Positions 23,601-34,827 of a stretch of 64,000 bases of DNA are shown here, piece after piece. The stretch is from Adineta vaga (lineage: Eukaryota; Rotifera). The notes beneath the pieces are model-generated. The model ran no database searches and had not been told where the DNA came from. It saw only the letters and a program-made list of their open reading frames with translations. The DNA lies in assembly GCA_021613535.1 (NCBI GenBank), contig CP075493.1:15748001-15812000 (forward strand), read 5' to 3'. A program made the position numbers and the translations under genes. Within the stretch, counting starts at the first letter, position 1. Each line of letters begins with the position of its first letter.

Positions 23601-26279
23601 GCTAACTGGTGTATTCTGTACACCATCCCTAAGGTTATAAAATCTTTACTCGAAGTTTTCCTAAACGACGTGACAGTTTTGTTAGCACTGTGACAGAGTA
23701 CGTCTGAGCAACTGAAAAAATACTCTTATAATCTAGTGAGAAGTTCCAAACCAATTTCAAAGTATATAAATGCTTCTTCAGACTCACTAGATTATGATGA
23801 AATAAAACTTTCCTTTTCAAAACTTCATGGGACATCCAAAGAGTCAATTTTCTGGAGATATTTTACCATTTATGTGACTTGTGTTATATAGTTCATTCTG
23901 AAACTTTACGATTGTTTTCTCATATGGTTAGAGAGATATTCGCTCATTACTCTTTAGCTAATTAGTTTTAATTAATATTCAAGCGAAAGCGACCATTTTT
24001 ATATGTATATGCTAAAAGCAATTATTCAGAAAAAAACCTCGTTTAAGGCTCCCCACCATGCGCTATCTATTTCCGGTATTTTTTCTTACAACAAATTATT
24101 GAAGTGTTTTTGAACTGCACAAGAATGTTAGTATAAGACATAAAGAATCTTCGTCATCTACTCAACAGTTTTGTATTTTCGAAATTTGTTCCATATTGTT
24201 CACTCCAGAAAAACCGGCTCAGTATATCGAAATGAAGAGCAGAGCTTGCTCTACGACTGAACACAACATGATTTGTTTTGTCTTCGTTAGATATTTTTCT
24301 AGTTTTCTGTATATCTTTTTTAGACATCATCATTCCATTTGATTACTCGATAATTTATCATAGACACTTTTCGAAAAAACAGTTTAAAAGAGACAAAACA
24401 TCCGGCTTTGTTAAGTTGTAGAGCAAGCTCTGCTCTTCATTTCGATATACTGAGCCGGTTTTTCTGGAGTGAACAATAAGGGACAAATTTCGAAAATGCA
24501 AAACTGTTGAGTAGATGACGAAGATTCTTTATGTCTTATACTAACATTCTTGTGCAGTTCAAAAACACTTCAATAATTTGTTGTAAGAAAAATACCTAAA
24601 ATAGACATCAAAGGCTAGGTGAGGGCGGCTTAAGAATATAAAATAAAATGAGATTTTCTTACGTAAGTTCAAACTACATGTCTATATCGATATACACTTT
24701 AAAACTTTTTTTGCATTTTTCTCAAACTCCAGTTTTTCACGCCAGGCGTTCACTTTTATCACATACAGCTCTCCTTTAGCTTTGTTTGAATGAGATAAAA
24801 TTTTTACCACAGAAACTTTGAAATATTCTCTACCCAAGCCGACAAGAATTTTGAAAAACGCATCTTTTCAAAATCTTCTCCGGCTTCGCTAGAAGTAGTA
24901 TCAGCCGTGTTTGTTTTTGATCTTGCCATCCCGATTATAGGTTTTCTAAAGTTGAGAAATCTGGTTTTCGAAAATCTTTTTCGTAGTTTTGATATTAAGA
25001 CTAAAGTAAAGGATATTTTTGAAAACGGCCAAAACCACCTCTGGATAATAGATAAAAGTATCACTACTAAAAATTTCAGCTCGATTGGACAAAGATAAAG
25101 GGAAGTTTTGCGTGTCCTAACTTTCGATGGAGAATCTGCTAAGCACAAACAAAAAGTTCTTAAGAATAGTTTTCTTTGACGTTAAACGTTGATAAACGTC
25201 TCAAAGCGATTCAACAACACGTTCAATCTAGGCTGTTCAAACGCCGGTCGGAACATCAACCTATAGCTTATGTATGGCACAAATTATAAATTTCTTTCAA
25301 ATTTAGCCTAAGAAAAAGAAAGGCGGTGAGACCCTTAAGGACTATCTAGAATATGATCTCTTAGTAATGGGAAATCATTTTTAATTTACAGTTATGATAT
25401 CAGATCTTTGGCAATCGAAATGGCTAACTTCATAAAAGAAGTACTATTTCTCGAAAACAAAGGTACTTTTTGGAGTTTGATCAAAATTTTTGGGGCTGGT
25501 AAATCCGAATCTATACGATTTTTAAAAATTCGTGGTATCTTTATTTCCAAGAAATAGTCTTTTCTTAATGAAAATCTCAAGATCGAAAAAATTTTGATCA
25601 AACTTTTCATTACGTTTTACTCGGTATCTAGTACATAAATGTGGGTAAAGCTAACTTTCGGCCCCTAAAGAAAAGAACTCATTTACTCACCATCACATAT
25701 TTCTCGCCAATCTAAGCATAAGACCGACTGACATTCGCTACCATTCAGCTCATAACATGTGCCGTTTGTGATCGAAAAAATATTTTCCGGTACCTCATAT
25801 CTGTCTTCAAGTCGTTCCAAGATGAAATCCATTGGTTCGCTATCGGAATCATATGCATACTCACAGTTGCTCCCGAACCACACATTGCCTTGATTTGAAC
25901 AATTGACAAATAATCCAGTCTCACTACCCGATTTATATTCTTCGATTACATCGAATGGCGCATACCACTCGAAGAGCTCTCTAGCCGAGATGTTCATTTC
26001 ACGCAAATATTTAAACGGGAGTGGTACACCATTGACTATATCTTCCTTAGGCATCACGAGTTGGTTGTTCTTACTTGTAGACCAACGACAATAGTAATGA
26101 GTTTCATGAACTGGAGTGTAGCGATGTGTTACTGCAGTCGATTGAAATATGTGCACAGCCTTAAAACAATCAAAAGCAGCATTATCTTTGCTACGTACCG
26201 TATCATACAGTCGAATATTAACTGAATTTACGGACGAAACGCGCCCATAAAATAATAAAAGAAGAATACTCAGCAACAT
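17685..26279 (-). CDS. Large LDLa/EGF seven-transmembrane receptor, three exons
   Basis: Exon A 26279-25691, exon B 23068-22281, exon C 20882-17685. The donors are GTGAGT and all junctions keep frame (A|B phase 1, B|C phase 0), giving about 1524 residues. Junction A|B rebuilds an LDL-receptor class A repeat (I-C-D-G | K-I-D-C-A-N-G-L-D-E), strong support for the model. A signal peptide starts exon A. Several LDLa repeats, weakly conserved extracellular regions and EGF-like modules follow (C-S-G-N-G-R-C ... C-L-C-D). Residues about 1210-1515 form a seven-helix domain with G-I-E-R-A at the D-R-Y position. It is probably a plasma-membrane receptor sensing protein or lipid ligands. Introns of 2.6 and 1.4 kb are far longer than its neighbours' and hold mobile DNA. 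The N-terminal frame also continues upstream to an ATG at 26366. Confidence 0.75.
20883..22280. other. Second intron of the LDLa receptor gene
   Basis: 1.4 kb, flanked by a clean GTGAGT donor and TATAG acceptor. Small frames inside (20987, 21385, 21433) are not recognisable. No repeat structure noted. Confidence 0.55.
23515..23575. repeat. Telomere-like hairpin 6, intronic
   Basis: GAGTGTGAGTGAGGGTGTTG, then GGTATCTCTTCTTCACCCAC and ACACCTTCAACTCC. The loop word TATCTCTTCTTCACCC is intact. It lies in the first intron of the LDLa receptor gene. Confidence 0.7.
24043..24633. mobile_element. Non-autonomous palindromic element with TTAA ends
   Basis: Two inverted arms of about 187 bp (24075-24261 and 24410-24596) differ at only a few bases, around a spacer of about 150 bp. 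More diverged arms extend outward to TTAA at 24043-24046 and 24630-24633. The ends read GGCTCCCCACC and, inverted, GCCGCCCTCACC. A TTAA duplication is the hallmark of piggyBac-type insertion, so this may be a piggyBac-like MITE; no transposase is present. It sits in the first intron of the LDLa receptor gene. Confidence 0.65.
24634..25690. other. Remainder of LDLa receptor intron 1
   Basis: A minus-strand frame at 24804-25148 has no recognisable domain. The stretch holds a small inverted repeat at 25474-25604. Confidence 0.4.
25474..25604. repeat. Inverted repeat with 18-bp arms
   Basis: AGTTTGATCAAAATTTTT (from 25474) is matched by its inverse at 25586-25604. The arms enclose about 95 bp, and no direct flanking duplication is evident. 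It may be a small foldback element. Confidence 0.5.
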
Positions 26280-26366
26280 CTGCTTTCGAAAAAAGTGGTT
26301 GCGCGTAAAGTTTGATCCATATAATAGTTCCATACTCATACTGACAAGATCTAACATAGTTTTCAT

Positions 26367-27513
26367 GACTGAATCTTAGCTTTACAGATGAAGAAAAAAG
26401 TTTGTTAATTTTCACCCTCTTCCTTTGTTGATTATGTAAAAAGGGTGCCAGATGCACCTGTAAATATCAAAGTACGTCAGCGTTCATTCTTACGTCATTA
26501 CATGCTGTTATACCTCAAATAGGATAGTCAACATCAAATTTGTATGCGTCAATATTCGATTCATGCTTCGGAAATTATAACTCGACAAACATTTTGAAAA
26601 AATATTCTTTATTCCGAGTATGCTCGTTGCCATCAATTCTAAGAAATCAGATTTTGAAAACTTCAATATTAGTTTTCATAATCGGTATACAAAAGAGTAA
26701 ATAAGTTCTTTAATCGAATATATTTTTAAGCATGGCATAAAGATCTTGAAACCGTTTTTCCAATTCTCATTTTCTTTTCTACCAAGTAGTGACGCATTCA
26801 ATATCATTTGCGGATAGATGTGGGTGAGAGTGTCGATTTGTTCAGGCTTTTGAACTCGAAAGAAGTGCAAATATGCATTTTAGTTTCGGTACCATAAAAT
26901 AATAATCGGAAACCAAAAAAATATATGTTCCGAAATAACTATAGAGTCGAATCAAGCAATAGGAAATAATAAAAGCGTTTCCTTGTTGAATATTCATAGT
27001 TAGAAGTACTACGATTGAATTGTATTACATCTGAAAAGCCAACCTACATCGATCTTGATGGTGAAAGAAGATGTCAATGAGAGTGTGTGAGAGAGATAGA
27101 TACAATACCAACACTCACAACTCAATGTTAGTTTTGACTGAAATAAAGTGATTGAATTAGGTATCAAACATTTTATTAAGGTAACTTAAGCAACCGAAAT
27201 GAGAAATACGAAAGATTATAAATTTATTGTTATTAGATTGAAAACATTGTCATATTATTTGAATAACATAAATATGTTAAAAGTTGTGGATGTGACCGGT
27301 GAAGATATCAGTATTTGTTAGTTTTGATCATCAAACCATTGATACACTCGTTTATTTTTTCGATCATCATTATTAACACGATCTTAAAGATTGATAAGAA
27401 TTACACGTAAACATGAATTATCCATGTATTACAGAAAATGACCTGTTATTATATATGATAAGAATGAGAAAAAATATGAAGCTTTTTTTTCTCAATTGAA
27501 ACATCGAAATACA
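26367..27513. other. Upstream region of the LDLa receptor gene
   Basis: It should carry the promoter of the LDLa receptor. No motif can be assigned. It contains diverged hairpin 7; other small frames are unrecognisable. Confidence 0.4.
27077..27125. repeat. Telomere-like hairpin 7 (weak)
   Basis: TGAGAGTGTGTGAGAG followed by ACCAACACTCACAACTCA. A diverged copy with short arms. Confidence 0.4.
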
Positions 27514-27758
27514 GGATATGTCAAGAAATCCGGAAAAGAAAAATCCGGAATCGAAAAAATCCGGAAAAGTAAAATCCGGAAAAGTAAAATCCGGAAAATA
27601 AAAAATCTGGAAAATAAAAATCCGGAAAAAAAATAATCCGGAAAAGTATAATCCGGAAAAGTAATAAAACATGTTTGTGAACATGGAAATCTCATACCCG
27701 ATATCCGCTCAGCTAGATAGTATGACAACAGAGAGAAAAAAAAGAAATGATCAGATGA

Positions 27759-27822
27759 GGAATCGAACCTCGGTCGTACCACGTACCTGACGGATGCTAT
27801 ACCAAGATTGCACGCCAATGAT
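27759..27822 (-). other. tRNA-like / Pol III box-bearing segment inside the MULE
   Basis: Read on the minus strand, GGTTCGATTCC at 27769-27759 is a perfect match to the tRNA B box. TTGGTATAGCATCC about 30 bases upstream resembles an A box/D arm. I cannot draw a matching acceptor stem or a clean anticodon stem, so a functional tRNA is not supported. It may be a captured, tRNA-derived fragment. Confidence 0.35.
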
Positions 27823-27896
27823 GATGTTTCCAGGCGGATCATCATGTTCGCCACGGACGAACAGAGTGAGTTTTCTTCTTCGAAATTTATCCATGA

Positions 27897-28784
27897 AATT
27901 GTTCCAAACAACTCCATCCAGGCTTTCTTTGCGTCATCGTGCTCATGACTGAGCGAAAGGTTTTTGATTACAAGCCTTTATTTTGCGTTCTCAAAGATCA
28001 TGCTGTTCGTCTCAAGCTTGCTTTCCAACCTACACGAGTGACAACTGATTTCGAAGTGGCACTCATCGGCGTCATCGACAGCGAAGTGATTCTTTCCCTA
28101 TCCGAGTTCTTAGAAGATCTAGTTTCTCTTTCTTCTTCTATTCAGTTCCCAAACAGTCACCACAAGGGTTGTTACTTCCACTATACTCAAGCAATCCATC
28201 GGAGAATTCAGACACTTGGGCTTCCTACAGTCTACAAGACTGACCTCGAAGCACACGCTTCAGCTAGAAAGCTTATGGCCTTGGCTCTGCTTTCACTCAA
28301 TCAGATCGAACAAGGGTTCGACGACATCGTGGAAGAAGCGCCCAATTCTATCGATGATCTCATCGATTACTTCCGAGACCACTGGATGAAGAACATCAAG
28401 TTGAGCCTATGGAATGTGACGGATCTCAATGCGCGCACCAACAATCACGTTGAGGGTGAATAATTCTCCCGTTTGTCTTCTTGCAATCTGTTAACGAGAA
28501 GCATTTCCCTTCTCTCATTCAAAGGATAGAATAATCGTTTCAATAAACGGATGAACAAAACTCATCCTAACCTGTGGGCGTTCATCGCTTGCTTGCAAGC
28601 TGAAGAAGTCACCTTTCAACAACAATATCTCAAGCTTAAAGCGGGAGCGCAACAGAAGAAAGCGCCGAAGACATTGGCCATGCAGAAACACATCGATAAT
28701 TTAGGTACTCGCTTCTGCAACGGCGACATCGATTGTGCCGAACTTCTCGACAGACTCTCTCTTTTGGTAGCTTCGAAGAAATAA
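27897..28784 (+). pseudogene. MULE transposase fragment
   Basis: The frame 27897-28463 carries the MULE core: T-T-D-F-E-V-A with the first catalytic Asp, then H-K-G-C-Y-F-H-Y-T-Q-A-I and A-R-T-N-N-H-V-E-G. About 75 bases with stops follow, after which the frame resumes with N-N-R-F-N-K-R-M-N-K-T-H-P and ends at 28784. If an intron lies there, I find no GT-AG pair that preserves both sides, so I treat it as broken. The N-terminal DNA-binding (zinc-finger) part is missing. The protein would have cut and joined DNA at the element's ends; this copy is unlikely to work. Confidence 0.7.
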
Positions 28785-28975
28785 ACTTCTTATCAAATTG
28801 TCCCTCACATCTTCATTATTTCTACTTATTATATCTTTTATCACTATTACACTACAAATAAAATTTTCCTTGATTTTTCACTCTTCAGATTTTTCTTTTT
28901 CTGGATTTTTTCTTTTCCGGATTTTTTCTTTTCCGGATTATTATTTTCCGGATTTCTTGACAACACCGAAATACA

Positions 28976-29357
28976 TATAGTCATAGTTTGTTCTATTGAA
29001 TTTATTTTTCAAAAGGGAATAAAGTTATTTGAAAGTTTGATCGATTAGTATCTTTGCTCCATTTGAATCTCTATAGGGTTGCGACTAAGCCGTGTCCAAT
29101 TAAATCTGGGTCTCCAATTCATATTTTGAAACAACGTTTGAAACCATATAGTTTCATAGCAGTTATTTTTTTGCCAAATCGTATAATGATACTAATATCA
29201 GCGTATATACTAAAAATTCCAACCGTTTGTTTTAATGATACTGTATCTCTGTTTTTATTACATGTATCTGAATTTCGACAATGATTTTGTCGAAGTCATT
29301 TAGTTTGTGATCGATCAATAGTTCTTCTGATTCAATAGGTGATAAAATACCCGAATT
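28976..29357. other. Spacer between MULE and glutamate-receptor relic
   Basis: A plus-strand frame at 29054-29284 is unrecognised. Nothing else supported. Confidence 0.4.
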
Positions 29358-31735
29358 TCATTCATCTTGATATATCCAATCTTTTCTGATTGGTAAATTA
29401 TATGAACTGTGACTAAATTCTACGCCAACAGAAATCAAATTACAATATACATTGTTTGTATAATATTGAATGGAATGATTACTCCAAAGAGCAACATCAA
29501 TATCTCTATTCAACAAACTGCTATATATTTCATCGTCTGTTTTTATTTGATAATAATCTTTTTTACCATGTGAAATCGTATTTAAATAATAATATTCTAT
29601 TGATGAACCACTGACAAATCCAATTCGATTCGATGAAATTTTACCATTTTTTATATCATCAATTCCTAATATCATATTATTCGCGTTTTTTGCTATTAAA
29701 GATTCCACTAAACCAGCGGTATATAGAGCCAATAAGATCAGTTGTATAACATGTAAAGCGAATAAAAGCACTTGTTCACCAATTGTTCGTTTATTAACAT
29801 CAGGATCGGGATTTTTACCAATTATAACATATAATACATAACGAGTATTGTCCAAAAGTCGACTCCATCGGTTATCATTATCAGAAATGGCTATAGCAAT
29901 ATTTTTCTTCTCAAAAAACCATAATAATAAAGTTGTATATAAGATTGTACCGAATATAGTTAACCAGAGTGGATATGAAAATGGTGTCAAAAAGAACAAA
30001 ACTTAAAATTAAAGCTACGGATAAATCAATTATTTTAGCTCCATATGAAATTACAGTAATCGTGCTTAACACAGTATCAAATGAATTATTTTCTACTGCT
30101 TCTACTAATTTCATCATATTTTACAGTAGGTTTAGCTAACATAATAGCAGATACAAATCCCATTCTATACTTTGTAAATAAACAAGTATATCTTTAGAAA
30201 ATCCATCGAATTCAGAATTTTCAATTCTTCTGTGATTATCCGTCATTCCACTGTACATAACAGCTAGATTCTTCAATATAATAATTGGCGCAGCTTCAGA
30301 AACTACTATACGTAATTCTGTTAATCCTATAAAAATCCAAAATTCAAGTGTTAAAGTGAGTATTTAGATGTTATTATCTATACCTTTAATTAATTTGTAA
30401 CCTGCTGGAATATTTTCTGTTTGACTTGGCCATATAATATTATCCGATTCATTCTTATGTCCATTGAGATGCTTCAGTATTCCATTTTAATACTAATTTA
30501 TAATCAATATTGCCTATTTGTCCATTGATAGATTGAATATTTTTAAGAATATAATTTTGAGAACCAACATGATCAGTTGTACTTGTAGAAAATTTCACTT
30601 CAACAGAAACACCTACAAATGAGATCGATCGCATTATATCATAGTATAATTTTGAATTTAAAAATTGATGATAATAATAATTTGTAGTATTGATAATTTG
30701 TAAACATGATGATTGAAGGGAACAAAGTTTTTGTACCGATAATATAAAAGCCCATGTTGCATCAAAAGTAAATAATGCATAATTATGAACTTTGACATAA
30801 CCGGAAAATGTTTCAGGTTGATTATTTTTCCATATATGATAAGTTTGATCTAATAATGTTGTACTGATTGTACAGATTCAATGGTTAGAATTTCAATGAG
30901 TTTTTGTTTTTGTCTTTGATTATGAAATTATCTAATGACACAGTTGTTGTTAATATCCAAACAAAATCGGGTCCTAATAAATTTTCTTCCATGGTTTGTT
31001 TTAATATCATCATTATCAATTGTCCATTTGCCCAAAGAACAACAATACGTGAAAAACTATTTTGTAAGATTTGTAACTAATCAGTTTGAGAATCATTTCT
31101 ATTCATATCAACACCTATTATATCTCGAATTTTAATATCGATTTCATTAAATTTTTCTTTCAATGATTGCATTCCATCATTTCCATATTCATCATTTTGA
31201 TGCATAAGTATCGATAATTTCCATTTATATCGTTGAAATAGCAATGCAACAGCTAAATCAGTATTTTCGTCGGATGGGACTACACAATAAAATGCTCCAT
31301 TATCAATAGTTGATAAATGAGAACTCGTTGCTGAATATGAAATACTCATTATTCCCAATAGATATGCACATGATGACGGATATCGTATTTCTTTTGAATA
31401 TGCTGGACCAACAAATCCAACTATGTTCGATGTCGATACTTTATTACATGTACCATCGATTGTCAACATAATCTCATCATTATTGTCCTTGAAATGTTAT
31501 ATTATACTGTTTTGACAATAGAATAGCTGCTCGAAACATTGAATTACAATGCAACATCCAGATAACATTCTATGTTTCATTGCCTGGTTGTCGAGGAAAG
31601 AGACCAAGTAGTTTCGTATTAGATGAATCACCAGACCAGTTCGACTGTGATATTATTTGTGCTCTTATTTGAAATAGTATAGATAATATAATGATTAGTA
31701 AAAATGATAAATATCGTATTTTTCTTTGTTATGGC
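29358..31735 (-). pseudogene. Ionotropic glutamate receptor-like pseudogene
   Basis: In order on the minus strand: remnants of a signal peptide and amino-terminal domain (31735-31470; L-L-G-L-F-P, then M-F-R-A-A-I-L-L-S-K), an ANF-receptor-type stretch (31469-31077), a ligand-binding S1 piece (about 30330-30180; T-E-L-R-I-V-V-S-E), and the channel with S2 (29999-29358). Stops and frameshifts separate the pieces. For example, the L-V-E-A-V-E-N-N-S-F-D stretch ending near 30000 shifts frame into F-F-L-T-P-F-S-Y-P-L-W. The C-terminus stops at W-I-Y-Q-D-E without TM4. The intact relative at 55-58 kb serves as a template for the order. It is a dead paralogue. Confidence 0.75.
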
Positions 31736-32559
31736 CTAAGATCGAGAATTTAAAAAAATATATGCTGATGTGAAAATATTCGTTGATAGAAAAAGTTATG
31801 TATTTCTATATTATTTAAAAGCAGTAAGATTGTTTTTTATCTTCCCTATTTATTTTATTTACCTGTGATGGAAAAATATTTTCAAATTAACTAAAATAAT
31901 GACATTTTACAGCAATATCATTAACTATCATCATTTCAAATATATTTTGCCCAAAAGCATTTGAAGCTCGACACATCGATCGTGTTGGTAATAGAACTAA
32001 TTTATCGTCTGTAATTAAAGGCGCCCCCGGATAAAAAATAAACAATTTACGTTAAAAATATCAGTTTCGAGATTTTACTGAAATACCTAACATAAACGAT
32101 TTTTTGTCGAAAATTTCAATTATGGAAAATAGTTGACCTTCCCTCCAAGGTAAAGACAGTAGAGGAGCAAAACACGATAAAAGTAAAAAGGGTATGGGTA
32201 TCATAATGCCCGGAAACGATGTCGGAATCCCTCTACGGGAATTTCCGGAATTTTATCGGTTCCGGTCGCATCCCACCGTAGAGAATTGATCTGGGTGTAC
32301 ATACTCAATTAATCGTGAATACAGAGATGCGTCCAAAGAGGAAACAAAAGAACAGTGTAGACCTGGTCGAACTTTATTGCCTGCATATCTGGACGAGTTC
32401 GTTTAGAGACAGGATTTCGGTGCTAAACCATTTCAAAATATAATTATGCAAATTGTTGAAAATTATTCACTTGCTTGATTCATTTTTTTTCTTAAATAAA
32501 TATCTCTTGCTTCATATGACATGTATATGTATTATGTTTCTCTTTTCTTCTTATTGGTT
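31736..32559. other. Spacer with unidentified less AT-rich patch
   Basis: The stretch 32140-32400 is visibly richer in G and C than its flanks (for example ATGCCCGGAAACGATGTCGG) and might be transposon debris. I cannot assign a family. Confidence 0.35.
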
Positions 32560-33267
32560 ATGATAATTAGTATCGAAGTATTTTCCTTCAAATCAAACAA
32601 ATTTTGTTATTGGTAGACGAAATCAAAATTTTAAAAATTATAATAAAGAAAATGTGAATGTTAATTTCAATGTAAAATGGATTCCAATGGATTTATTGAA
32701 ATCTGAAGGAATAAATAAATCACTTAGTAATAATATTGACACTATTTTACATCTTGTCAGTATGAATTTAGAAAAGTTAATGGTCAACTTGGTGATATAG
32801 TTATAACAAAGAATTTAATTGATTCTTTAGATAAAAAGAAAATAAAACATTTTATTTATATTTCAATCGTTGGAATTGATAAAATTTCACTTGGATATTA
32901 TCAAGCTAAAGTCGAATGTGAACGTTTAATTAAATCAAGTGGAATTCCATATACGATATTGAAAGCTACTCAATTTCATGATTTCGTTGACGATGGTGTT
33001 AGTAAATTACTTAAACTTCACATATCAGTCGTTCAAAAAAAGTTAAAAGTACAACCAATTCAAATTGAATCAGTTGCAAAGGAACTCGATAAAATTGCCA
33101 AAGAATCACCAGCGAATACAACTTACAATCTTGGTGGAAAGAAAATCTACACTTTCAAAGAGATCGTAGAATCATTGTTGAAAGTCCGACACGAAAATAA
33201 AATGATTCTTAATATGCCGATCATTGGTGGTGTTATGAAGGCATTTGCCAGAGGTAAAAATACTTGA
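32560..33267 (+). pseudogene. NmrA-like NAD(P)-binding reductase, truncated and frameshifted
   Basis: From 32870 on the frame reads H-F-I-Y-I-S-I-V-G-I-D, then G-Y-Y-Q-A-K-V-E-C-E-R, P-Y-T-I-L-K-A-T-Q-F-H, and ends after a Y-N-L-G-G-K-K-I-Y stretch at 33267. This pattern matches atypical short-chain dehydrogenases of the NmrA type, mostly known from bacteria and fungi. The upstream piece (32600-32760; G-R-R-N-Q ... W-I-P-M-D-L-L ... T-I-L-H-L-V-S) is in a different frame, with a shift near 32760-32800. The first 30 or so residues with the G-x-x-G-x-x-G nucleotide loop are absent. A horizontally acquired gene that later decayed fits, but this is inference. Confidence 0.65.
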
Positions 33268-34593
33268 GACAATATTTCACCATCTTCGAATACTTGGGAA
33301 GAATATTTAACTGAAAAATATACTAAATAAATACGTATTTTTATATTTACATTTTGTCATTAGATTAGAAATTTTCAACTAATATCGACTACGTAGAATC
33401 TTTTGTTCTTTATTTTAACTATTAGAAAAGATTATTTTTCACTCTTTTAACTTTAATATTGAAAAATGTTGTTATCAATATTTTTTAGTTGTTTAAAAGC
33501 ATTCGAATTATTCTTTTGGAAATAATCAATAAATTATGAAATAAAGAGAAAAATAAATGACTAAAAATACGACCAAATGACAATACTAAACATACTAGTT
33601 AAACCCTTAGTTTTTTTGTGAAACTCACATATATTTTTCAAAGAAAAATAGGTGAGTGTTAGTTTTAAGTTGAGAAATATGGCCCGCTCCCCTTCCCTCC
33701 ACCCTTCATTACAGACAAGATTCTATCGCAAGTAAATCCCCGTCTAAGACAGGACACTATTACAAGCAGAGGGCCATTCATGAAAGACTTTCGGCAAAGG
33801 GGGAGGGGAGTTCGGTCAACCCTTTTTAGTCGCCGGTACAGACACAACTCTGGTATAGGCAAAACTCCATTATAGGAATAATCCGATTTCAAGAAAACTC
33901 CTGTTAAGTAAAGACTATTATCGCAACTAGACTTATGTGAGGGTGTGGGTGTGGGTGAGGGTGGGTGTAGGTGTTTTTCCTTCTCTCATCCATATCTACA
34001 CTCACACCTCTAGAATATTAGGAACCTCTTTGTTTGACGTTCGAATCTATCACGTATCGAATTCTTTTGACTTTTTAGACAATTTCGAAAAAGTGTTTTT
34101 TTGACCTTTAACCTTTGACCCTGACACACACATATATATACAAAAAATTTTTTTCATATGATCCTCGTTTCAGTCGAGGGAATAATATCTCAAAATCATT
34201 TCCGAATCAATACTGCAAAACCAAGCCTTTTGGTGTGAGTGCATGCCTAGCTATCAGAAATATTTTCTTCCGTATGATGATTTTCCGAATTTGCGCGCTT
34301 TTGAACAAATCCTGATACGAAGATATTGTGTAGATGCTACATGTTTCATGTGATGATGTTAGATAGAAGAGGCTCCAGTGCTGATGAATCTACGCTTTAC
34401 TTTATTTTTCATATCATACATCGCATCGTTTTCATACAAAATAGTGACTTATATACTCTTTCGAAGAAGAAAAGGACAAAGGATTATAGGAATAGAGTGC
34501 AAAATAGGAACAAATATATGGATATAACGCTTTTCGCTGACTTCATTATATTTTACGCGTAAAATTTAATATCTGTCGTATAAATATGCAGCA
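33268..34593. other. Spacer, no gene recognised
   Basis: Small frames (33665, 34115, 34326) do not resemble proteins. The stretch includes hairpin 8 and a palindrome TTTTACGCGTAAAA at 34550-34563. Confidence 0.4.
33937..34012. repeat. Telomere-like hairpin 8
   Basis: GAGGGTGTGGGTGTGGGTGA, then GGGTGGGTGTAGGTG, a loop with CCTTCTCTCATCC, and the arm CTACACTCACACCTCTAG. One of the longest G-rich arms in the window. Confidence 0.75.
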
Positions 34594-34827
34594 GTGTCAC
34601 ATATCCCGCATTTTGGAGACGCACCCTCATCTCTTTCAGGAGACGACCTAGTCTCCGGCGGGAGATGCAGCATTTTGTGCGGGATATGTGCATATTGAAG
34701 AGTGAGGGTGCGTATCCTGATGGAGATAACTGCATATCCCGCACAAAATGCTGCATCTCCCGCCAGAGACCAGCTCGTCTCCTGAGGGAGATGAGGGTGC
34801 ATCCCCGATCTGCGGGATATGTGACAC
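34594..34827. repeat. GC-rich near-perfect palindrome (foldback element)
   Basis: 234 bp with terminal GTGTCAC/GTGACAC. Arm words include CATATCCCGCA, GAGATGAGGGTGC, GGAGACGA and GGCGGGAGATGCAGCATTTTG; each recurs inverted in the second half in the same order. The unpaired centre (about 34692-34728) is short. Much richer in GC than its flanks. It could be a foldback transposon or MITE. Confidence 0.7.

Larger units (their letters stand above)
27505..28975 (+). mobile_element. Mutator-like (MULE) element with 9-bp target duplication
   Basis: Inverted ends with core TGTCAAGAAATCCGGAAAA (left from 27519, right inverted to 28962) enclose a transposase remnant. The 9-mer CGAAATACA flanks the element at 27505-27513 and 28967-28975, fitting the 9-bp duplications typical of Mutator elements. 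Next to each end lie reiterated AATCCGGAAAA units: nine at 27526-27668, and about four inverted at 28898-28958. The element body spans about 1.45 kb, shorter than autonomous MULEs. Its coding part looks less AT-rich than the surroundings. Confidence 0.8.

Noticed and set aside
24804-25148. 114-codon frame inside the receptor intron
   Set aside because: No similarity I can recognise; the charged stretch alone is not enough to call a gene.
27759-27822. Functional tRNA gene
   Set aside because: The B box is perfect but no acceptor stem or clean anticodon stem can be formed.
33937-34012. G-rich and C-rich repeats considered as a CRISPR-like or true telomere array
   Set aside because: The arms are inverted, not direct, spaced kilobases apart, and only 3-5 units long; neither a CRISPR array nor a chromosome end fits.
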